Origin: UBA1388 sp964555515
GTDB taxonomy: Bacteria > Patescibacteriota > Microgenomatia > UBA1400 > PJMF01
DNA length: 6,815 nt
Direction: 5' to 3'
NCBI GenBank assembly: GCA_964555515.1
Contig: CAZKSJ010000039.1
Span: 1-6,815 of the forward strand
Positions 1-5,029 of the stretch are shown here, one piece after another. Position numbers and translations under genes: made by a program. The notes below the pieces were generated by a model. That model saw only the letters and a program-made list of their open reading frames with translations. It was not told the DNA's origin and ran no database searches. Within the stretch, counting starts at the first letter, position 1; each line of letters begins with the position of its first letter.

Positions 1-1373
1 GTACCGTTACAGACGCCATGAGTACTGTAAGTAGTGTTGAATTTCAAGTTGATGGCACTGACGGAGAATGGACAACATGTGCCGCCAATGACGGCTTATT
101 TGGTGATGAAAGTGAGGAAGCATTTAGCTGTACAGTGACTACTCCTCTAACTAGCGGCAATCATACAGCGTATTTTAGAGCGACAGATAGTGAGGGTAAT
201 GTCACTAGTAGTGGTAATGAAACTAGTTATGCTTTCACGATTGCTGCGGGTGCCACTGACATTGACACCACTCCTCCTTCAAAATCCTTCACAGTTGTAG
301 GCGAAGACGGTAGAGAGTATGAACGTGAGTTTAAGCAGCAGTCTTTGCTAAATCAAGAGGTGGTGGGATATAACCATCATCCCATGTTCTGCTTCAGTAC
401 TGCTGGTGATACTGGGAGTGGAGTCAAAGAGTACTCTGTGAAAGTAGATGATAGTGATTACTTAACTAGTCTCAAAGCTTCTCCTCCTCCCAATGGAGAT
501 GAAGGTAATACTAGAGTTGAATCATCAGGTGTAACTATTAAAGAGTCAAATGATAAATGGATTAAGTGGGAAGGCTTCACTAAGATTGAGGATGTTGATC
601 GTATCTGTACCTATGGTAAAGGAGATAGTAAATTTCTCAACACTGGTCTACATACATGGGAAGTAGTAGCTAGAGATGAAGCAGGTAACCAAACCACTAT
701 TGGTACTGCTCGCTTTTTGGTAGGAACTCATTCAGGATCAGTAGGGAAGACTGAGGGTAAGTACTATCCACTCTCTATTATAAAGATAGGTAATAGAACT
801 AACCTGACTTACTCAACTGAGAATCCAGAGCTTTTCACCAATACTACTAAGCCTCTAGTTATCTCCAACACTACTCCTACGATCTATGGATTAGCTTCAG
901 TTGGATCACATATTACACTCATGATCGATAAAGAATCAACCAACACTCTAGGATTGAAAGAGAGAACTCAAGTTGTCTACAGAAACACAGACACCAACAT
1001 CAACTCAGAGTGGGGGATTAACTTAACTGAAGCTCTCTCCACAGGTACCTACTACTTAACCGTGGAAGCTGCTGATGACTACCATAACTATGCGGTGGTG
1101 AAGGATGTGTTGATTAGTGTTGGTCACACTCCCACTGCCCAGTCGACAACCACTTCACAAGTGCTTGGTGAGGCTACAGAAATAGCTCAAGCTACTACCA
1201 AAGCAACTGTCCAAGTCGAAGCAAGCGAAAATATTGATGATCTAGCTCCAGCACCAACGATTAATCCTGAAAATACCCCAACACCCCCCACCAACCTAAA
1301 AGTTACTGAAACAACTAACCAATCACTTTTTGATAAACTTGCGGTGTGGATTCTGAATCTGATTAATAGATGA
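1..1373 (+). CDS. C-terminal part of a secreted multi-domain Ig-like surface protein (5' end outside window)
   Basis: The frame is open from base 3 with no stop before the TGA at 1371-1373, so the ATG at 18 is probably internal and the gene starts upstream. Numbering from that ATG (451 residues), three beta-sandwich regions are visible. Residues 1-76 form an Ig-like module with W18, C21 and C38. Residues 89-236 form a longer domain opened by SFTVVGEDGREYER, with C125 and C197, ending in an Ig-type strand pair (TWEVVARDEAGNQ). Residues 278-368 form a bacterial Ig-like domain (TTPTIYGLASVGSHITLMID, then TGTYYLTVEAADD). A Thr/Pro/Ala-rich linker (369-435) leads to a short hydrophobic tail, LFDKLAVWILNLINR. 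No LPXTG, PEP-CTERM or long C-terminal membrane helix is present. The gene at 4949-6815 is a paralogue, which suggests this protein also begins with a signal peptide and beta-propeller. A role in cell-surface adhesion or binding is inferred; the ligand is unknown. Confidence 0.8.
   Translation, partial: TVTDAMSTVSSVEFQVDGTDGEWTTCAANDGLFGDESEEAFSCTVTTPLTSGNHTAYFRATDSEGNVTSSGNETSYAFTIAAGATDIDTTPPSKSFTVVGEDGREYEREFKQQSLLNQEVVGYNHHPMFCFSTAGDTGSGVKEYSVKVDDSDYLTSLKASPPPNGDEGNTRVESSGVTIKESNDKWIKWEGFTKIEDVDRICTYGKGDSKFLNTGLHTWEVVARDEAGNQTTIGTARFLVGTHSGSVGKTEGKYYPLSIIKIGNRTNLTYSTENPELFTNTTKPLVISNTTPTIYGLASVGSHITLMIDKESTNTLGLKERTQVVYRNTDTNINSEWGINLTEALSTGTYYLTVEAADDYHNYAVVKDVLISVGHTPTAQSTTTSQVLGEATEIAQATTKATVQVEASENIDDLAPAPTINPENTPTPPTNLKVTETTNQSLFDKLAVWILNLINR
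285..327 (+). repeat. Left copy of a 43-base direct repeat inside the paralogous surface genes
   Basis: This segment encodes SFTVVGEDGREYER plus one base. It matches bases 6773-6815 at 40 of 43 positions. The three differences (ggc/ggt, gac/gat, gaa/gag) are all third-position transitions that keep the amino acid. It is therefore a coding repeat produced by gene duplication rather than a mobile-element end. The right copy runs into the window edge, so the true repeat may be longer. Confidence 0.85.
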
Positions 1374-1397
1374 CTTCCAATAACTTCGTATCAGAAC

Positions 1398-1952
1398 TCA
1401 TTTCTTCACCTCAAAGTAATGCTCCTGGTGATCCACCTGATCATTAACGTAACAACGCAACATATAAAGATAGTCTGACAGCCGATTGAGGTACTTCAAA
1501 ATTGCCGCTGGAAAATTAACCTGTCGGCGATAATTGACTAGCCGACGCTCGGCGCGCCGGCAGACGGTGCGCGCAATATCTAATTCACCGCCCAAAACTG
1601 TGCCGCCGGGATAGACAAATTTGGTATGCCAATCATCGCTGAGCTGACGGTGGAGAGCATCGGTTTGAGTCTCGAGTGTTTTTAAGTGAGCCGCTTGAAA
1701 CTTCACTTGTGTAGAACCAGCAATCACTCCACTAATGATAAATAACTGCCGCTGGGCGCCAATCAACACCCGCCGTTGATTTTTCAGCGGCATTTTCGCC
1801 ACTACCAAACCTAACCAAGAATTAAGCTCATCTAAAGTGCCGATGACTTCAAAGACTAGCTCGTCTTTTGGCAATCTCTCCCCAGAAATTAATCCAGACT
1901 GACCGGCATCACCAGTTTTGGTAGTAATAGAAATGATCTGTTTAGAGGACAT
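1398..1952 (-). CDS. pduO: PduO-type ATP:cob(I)alamin adenosyltransferase
   Basis: This 184-residue protein is the usual length for the PduO/MMAB family (Cob_adeno_trans). The family transfers the adenosyl group of ATP to cob(I)alamin in the cytosol, giving adenosylcobalamin. The family landmarks appear in order: an N-terminal ATP-binding TKTGDAGQSGLISGER (residues 11-26) followed by KD; GTLDELNSWLG (38-48); FVYPGGT (112-118); ARTVCRRAERR (127-137), containing the conserved Arg/Glu cluster; and KYLNRLSDYLYML (153-165). The VFE before GT resembles the subgroup that includes the human MMAB enzyme. The ATG is at 1952-1950, with AGGA (1962-1959) six bases upstream as a Shine-Dalgarno site. The gene is convergent with the surface gene (24-base gap) and divergent from the acyltransferase gene. 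No B12-dependent enzyme or other cobalamin gene lies in the window, so the user of the cofactor (a class II ribonucleotide reductase or a mutase, for example) must be elsewhere. Its local base composition looks richer in GC than its neighbours (for example around 1545-1575). The symbol names the family, not a propanediol operon. Confidence 0.93.
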   Translation of the reverse strand: MSSKQIISITTKTGDAGQSGLISGERLPKDELVFEVIGTLDELNSWLGLVVAKMPLKNQRRVLIGAQRQLFIISGVIAGSTQVKFQAAHLKTLETQTDALHRQLSDDWHTKFVYPGGTVLGGELDIARTVCRRAERRLVNYRRQVNFPAAILKYLNRLSDYLYMLRCYVNDQVDHQEHYFEVKK

Positions 1953-1970
1953 TATTTTTCCTGTCTTATG

Positions 1971-1999
1971 ATGTAATCGAGTGATGATGCTAGTATAAT
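1971..1999 (+). promoter_or_regulatory. Candidate sigma-70-type promoter for the acyltransferase/ABC operon
   Basis: A perfect TATAAT lies at 1994-1999 in the 105-base divergent intergenic region. Seventeen bases upstream is a poor -35 match (ATGTAA, 1971-1976, 3 of 6). Transcription would start near 2006, giving a leader of about 50 bases before the ATG at 2058. The -10 box is convincing by sequence and position. The -35 is not, so an activator or another sigma preference is possible. The same bases read on the other strand contain TATACT (1997-1992), a possible -10 for the divergent adenosyltransferase gene. Confidence 0.45.
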
Positions 2000-2057
2000 G
2001 GATTGCCCGATTACAAAAAGTATGGAAAATTTCATCAATTAAGAAAATAAAGAATTC

Positions 2058-3068
2058 ATGCTCAAAGTGGAAATTTTTGAAGACCCAGCTTGTTTTGAAA
2101 TATTGGCAGATGAATGGCTGACCTTGCTGGATCAGTCATCAACCAATTATATTTTCCAATCACCACAATTTTTAAAAATCTGGTGGGAATCTTTGGGGAA
2201 TGGAAAATTACAAGTCGTCACCCTCCGCGATGAAAACAAAAATAATCAATTGGTGGGGGTGGCGCCTTGGTTTGTGCATGAAGAAAATGACCAGAAAGAA
2301 TTGGCCTTTGTTGGGTGCGTCAACGTCTCAGATTACTTAGATCTAATAATTGATCGAGATTATGAACATGAGGCGCATGTCGCGCTTTCGCAACAACTGC
2401 AAGCCCATTTATTTTGGGACAAACTGTACTTGTGCAGCTTACCAGAAAAATCTCCAACCATTGCGTGGATGAAACATTTATTTCCTGAATTAAAACAAAC
2501 CCAACAAGATGTTTCACCGGCGATTGATTTACCAGATAGCTGGGAAGATTACCTAAATTCCCTTAAGCGCAAACAGCGCCATGAAATTAAACGTAAATGG
2601 AGAAGACTAGAAGAAACTGAATATGAGTTTGAGTTAATTACCGATCCAGCCGCCGCTACACAAGCCACTGGCGACTTTATTCGCCTGCACAAATTATCAT
2701 CTGCAGAAAAAGAAGATTTCTGGGATGACCATCATCTGCAATTTTTTCGTCAACTCATCCCAGCCATGGCCGCCCAAGGTTGGTTGAAGCTCTACTTTTT
2801 AATAATCCAAAATCAACGAGCGGCGAGCATGTTGGTGTTTGACTACAATAATCAGTACTTGCTTTACAATTCGGGCTTTGATCCACAGCAATTTAAAGAA
2901 TTAAGTACCGGCAATTTGCTGACTGCTTACACTTTGCAAGAAGCCATCCGTCAAGGTCGCTCTAAATATGATTTTTTAAGAGGTGATGAAGAGTATAAAT
3001 TTCGGTTTGGTGCCACACCTTATCCTGTCTGGGATCTGTCGTTGGCTGCAAAAAGTGTTAAATTTTGA
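2058..3068 (+). CDS. CelD/BcsL-type GNAT family acyltransferase
   Basis: This 336-residue protein has no signal peptide or membrane segment and is presumably cytoplasmic. Its length and motifs fit the Acetyltransf_6 family (CelD/BcsL-like). These are double-GNAT-fold proteins related to FemAB and often found in polysaccharide, lipid or cell-envelope gene sets. Visible marks are FQSPQFLKIWWESLG (residues 33-47), the basic segment SLKRKQRHEIKRKWRRLEE (168-186) typical of the middle of the family, a predicted GNAT strand-turn region LYFLIIQNQRAASMLVF (245-261), YNSGFDPQ (270-277), and the C-terminal signature YDFLRGDEEYKFRFG (304-318). No strong Shine-Dalgarno sequence precedes the ATG; the leader is A-rich (aaagaattc). 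The ABC exporter gene starts 21 bases after its stop, so the two are probably co-transcribed. The enzyme may therefore modify a molecule that the exporter handles. The acyl donor (acyl-CoA or aminoacyl-tRNA) and acceptor cannot be told from the sequence. Confidence 0.8.
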   Translation: MLKVEIFEDPACFEILADEWLTLLDQSSTNYIFQSPQFLKIWWESLGNGKLQVVTLRDENKNNQLVGVAPWFVHEENDQKELAFVGCVNVSDYLDLIIDRDYEHEAHVALSQQLQAHLFWDKLYLCSLPEKSPTIAWMKHLFPELKQTQQDVSPAIDLPDSWEDYLNSLKRKQRHEIKRKWRRLEETEYEFELITDPAAATQATGDFIRLHKLSSAEKEDFWDDHHLQFFRQLIPAMAAQGWLKLYFLIIQNQRAASMLVFDYNNQYLLYNSGFDPQQFKELSTGNLLTAYTLQEAIRQGRSKYDFLRGDEEYKFRFGATPYPVWDLSLAAKSVKF

Positions 3069-3078
3069 CCAAATTTTT

Positions 3079-3084
3079 GGTGAG
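3079..3084 (+). promoter_or_regulatory. Shine-Dalgarno site of the ABC exporter gene
   Basis: GGTGAG lies five bases before the ATG at 3090, within the 21-base gap after the acyltransferase stop codon. It supports this start and independent translation of the second gene of the operon. Confidence 0.6.
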
Positions 3085-3089
3085 TAGTT

Positions 3090-4859
3090 ATGACCCACAT
3101 TTTCAAAATTATTAGCATCTGCAAACCTTACCATAAATTAATTTGGCTATTGAGTTCATTAATCTTAATTTCCGCAGTACTGCAAATTATTAGTCCAATT
3201 CTTTTCAAGCAAGTTATTGACCAAGCCGAACAACAATTGGTAAGCGGGGACGGCAACATTGGTCAAGCTTATCAGTTGCTAATCTTGATGTTTGCTGTTG
3301 GTGTCATCAGCACTTTGCTGGATGGCTTAAGCATGCGTCTTGGTGACTATACCTCAGGCAGAATTGGCCGCTACCTAACTGAAAAGTTTTACAGTAAAAT
3401 TTTTACCCTCCCGCAAAAATACTTTGACTCACAGATTTCAGGTAAAATTGTCAATCAATTATCACGTGGCATTATTTCTCTACAAGATTTTTTGGGTGCT
3501 TTAAGTAACTTTATCGTGCCCGCTTTGATTCAGACTGTTTTCACCCTTGCCGTCATGGCTTACTACAATTTACTCATCGCCGCCTTGGCTTTTATCACCT
3601 TCCCCATTTTCCTAATCTTAAGTTATTACTCTACTCAAAAGTGGGGTAAGTTTGAACTCAAGCGCACTAAGATTGAAGATATAACTAGAGGTAGGATTCA
3701 AGAAGTGATCAGCAACATTAAACTAGTGCGTAGCTTCAACCGCCAACAGAGTGAGTTCAGATATGTGTCTGATCAGTTAGGTAAAAGCGTGGCCATCTAT
3801 GATCAACAATCCACCACCTATCACATCATTAATTTTTTAAGAAATACTGGTCTAGAAGTAATCATCATTGTAATATTTGTGATTCTTTTCCGCCAAACTT
3901 TTTCAGCGGTGATGAGTTTTGGCGAGTTAGTGCTCATCATCCAACTCCTGAATCAACTGCGCCGACCATTGTTCTCAATGAGCTTTGTCATCGAAAGAAT
4001 TAAGAGAGCAGAAACTGGTAGTAAGGAATACTTCAAAATCATCGAGCTTGAATCAGGCGAGAGTTTCCCAGCTTTAAAAAGAGTAAAAACTCCTAAAAAC
4101 CCGACAATTGAGTTCAAAAATGTATCCTTCAAGTACGAAGATAGCCAAAGCATTCTTAATGACGTGTCATTTCAGATTGGGAAAAATCAAATGGTGGCGT
4201 TGGTCGGCCACAGCGGCGCTGGCAAGACCACCATCGCCAATTTAATCTTACGTTTCTATAATCCTACTTCTGGCGATATTTATTTGAATGATCAAGCTTA
4301 CTCAAATTTATCCCATCAACAAATCAGGTCTGCTATATCGCTAGTTTTTCAGGATAGTGAATTATTCTCCACTACCATTAAAGACAATGTTTGTTATGGC
4401 AAACAGTCTGCTTCAGAAAGTGAAATTATTGCTGCCCTCAAAAAAGCTCATGCCTATGACTTTGTTTCTAAAATGTCCAAGGGCATCCATCAGGAAATTG
4501 GCGAACGCGGCATCAAATTATCTGGTGGCCAAAAACAACGCATTCAGATTGCCCGTGCCATTCTGGCAGACGCGCCAATCCTAATTTTAGACGAGGCCAC
4601 CAGCTCTCTTGACGCCAAGAGTGAAAAGCTAGTTCAAGACGCCCTGGAGAATTTAATGAAGAATAGGCTGGTGATTGTGATTGCTCATCGTTTTTCCACG
4701 ATTCAGAATGCAGACCGAATTCTGGTCATCGATGACGGTAAAATTGTGGACCAAGGCGATCCGCAATCATTAGCCAAAAAAGAAGGCATTTACTCCGAAC
4801 TGCTTCGCTATCAGATTGAAGGTAATCAAAAGCTGCTGGAGAAATTCGAGTTGTTCTAA
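3090..4859 (+). CDS. ABC exporter half-transporter (fused membrane domain and ATPase, MsbA/lipid-exporter-like)
   Basis: This 589-residue protein has the standard exporter layout, so it is complete and would work as a dimer in the cytoplasmic membrane. The N-terminal membrane domain has about six hydrophobic segments (residues roughly 18-39, 61-80, 139-158, 160-180, 253-268 and 276-297). The ATPase domain follows from about residue 338. It carries an aromatic strand with FKYE (347-350), Walker A GHSGAGKTT (373-381), Q-loop Gln421, signature LSGGQ (477-481), Walker B ILILDE (497-502), D-loop SSLD (505-508) and switch His533. All catalytic elements are intact. The sequence belongs to the large group that includes lipid, peptide and multidrug exporters. 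The substrate cannot be assigned from the sequence, and no N-terminal peptidase domain for leader peptides is present. Its position 21 bases behind the acyltransferase suggests a shared pathway. No convincing terminator follows it; only an AT-rich imperfect inverted repeat at 4858-4876 is seen. Confidence 0.93.
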   Translation: MTHIFKIISICKPYHKLIWLLSSLILISAVLQIISPILFKQVIDQAEQQLVSGDGNIGQAYQLLILMFAVGVISTLLDGLSMRLGDYTSGRIGRYLTEKFYSKIFTLPQKYFDSQISGKIVNQLSRGIISLQDFLGALSNFIVPALIQTVFTLAVMAYYNLLIAALAFITFPIFLILSYYSTQKWGKFELKRTKIEDITRGRIQEVISNIKLVRSFNRQQSEFRYVSDQLGKSVAIYDQQSTTYHIINFLRNTGLEVIIIVIFVILFRQTFSAVMSFGELVLIIQLLNQLRRPLFSMSFVIERIKRAETGSKEYFKIIELESGESFPALKRVKTPKNPTIEFKNVSFKYEDSQSILNDVSFQIGKNQMVALVGHSGAGKTTIANLILRFYNPTSGDIYLNDQAYSNLSHQQIRSAISLVFQDSELFSTTIKDNVCYGKQSASESEIIAALKKAHAYDFVSKMSKGIHQEIGERGIKLSGGQKQRIQIARAILADAPILILDEATSSLDAKSEKLVQDALENLMKNRLVIVIAHRFSTIQNADRILVIDDGKIVDQGDPQSLAKKEGIYSELLRYQIEGNQKLLEKFELF

Positions 4860-4909
4860 ATTTCTTGTGAAAATTTGCACTCCGCTCTCTGAATCCACCA
4901 CAATTCGTC

Positions 4910-4939
4910 TTGCACCATCCAGAGATAATTTCGTATACT
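4910..4939 (+). promoter_or_regulatory. Candidate promoter of the second surface-protein gene, placed very close to its ATG
   Basis: TTGCAC (4910-4915) and TATACT (4934-4939) are separated by 18 bases in the 89-base gap after the ABC gene. The -10 box ends only nine bases before the ATG at 4949. No Shine-Dalgarno sequence lies in between (gattcatcc). If this promoter is used, the message would begin at or within a few bases of the start codon, meaning it would be leaderless or nearly so. Confidence 0.4.
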
Positions 4940-4948
4940 GATTCATCC

Positions 4949-5029
4949 ATGAAAAAACTGGTGTATTTATTGATGTGGTTTCTGGCGATAGGTTTTTGTG
5001 GTGTATTTACATCACCAGTTGCCTTGGCT
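4949..5029 (+). other. Signal peptide coding region of the propeller protein
   Basis: The first 27 residues have a basic start (MKKL), a hydrophobic core (about residues 5-20) and small residues before the likely signal peptidase I site (A25-L26-A27, then A28). Cys17 is not a lipoprotein cysteine because Phe16 precedes it, which does not fit a lipobox. The signal peptide confirms the ATG at 4949 as the start rather than the in-frame TTG at 4910. Confidence 0.85.

Noticed and set aside
1374..1397. Bidirectional terminator between the convergent genes
   Set aside because: The 24-base gap shows no hairpin or T-tract. If termination occurs here it must be factor-dependent or lie inside the genes.
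1398..1952. Adenosyltransferase lacking the Arg found after KD in the bacterial enzyme of Lactobacillus type
   Set aside because: The VFE variant at this place also occurs in the human MMAB-type subgroup, and the other catalytic landmarks are intact, so this is a subgroup difference rather than a defect.
3069..3080. Palindrome CCAAATTTTTGG between the acyltransferase and ABC genes
   Set aside because: The stem is at most five base pairs with a two-base loop and it abuts the ribosome site. It may be chance, and no regulatory role is supported.
4858..4876. Inverted repeat AAATTTC / GAAAATTT after the ABC gene as a terminator
   Set aside because: The stem is almost all A/T with a bulge and no following T-run, so it is too weak to call.
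4770..4946. Minus-strand open frame of 58 codons starting MNQYTKLSLDG, overlapping the end of the ABC gene
   Set aside because: About half of it is antisense to the well-supported ABC C-terminus, it has no Shine-Dalgarno site, and the rest lies over the candidate promoter. Its natural-looking peptide is not enough to call a gene.
4726..4950. Minus-strand frame of 74 codons over the ABC 3' end
   Set aside because: It is antisense to conserved ABC sequence, with no recognisable product and no ribosome site, so it is a shadow frame.
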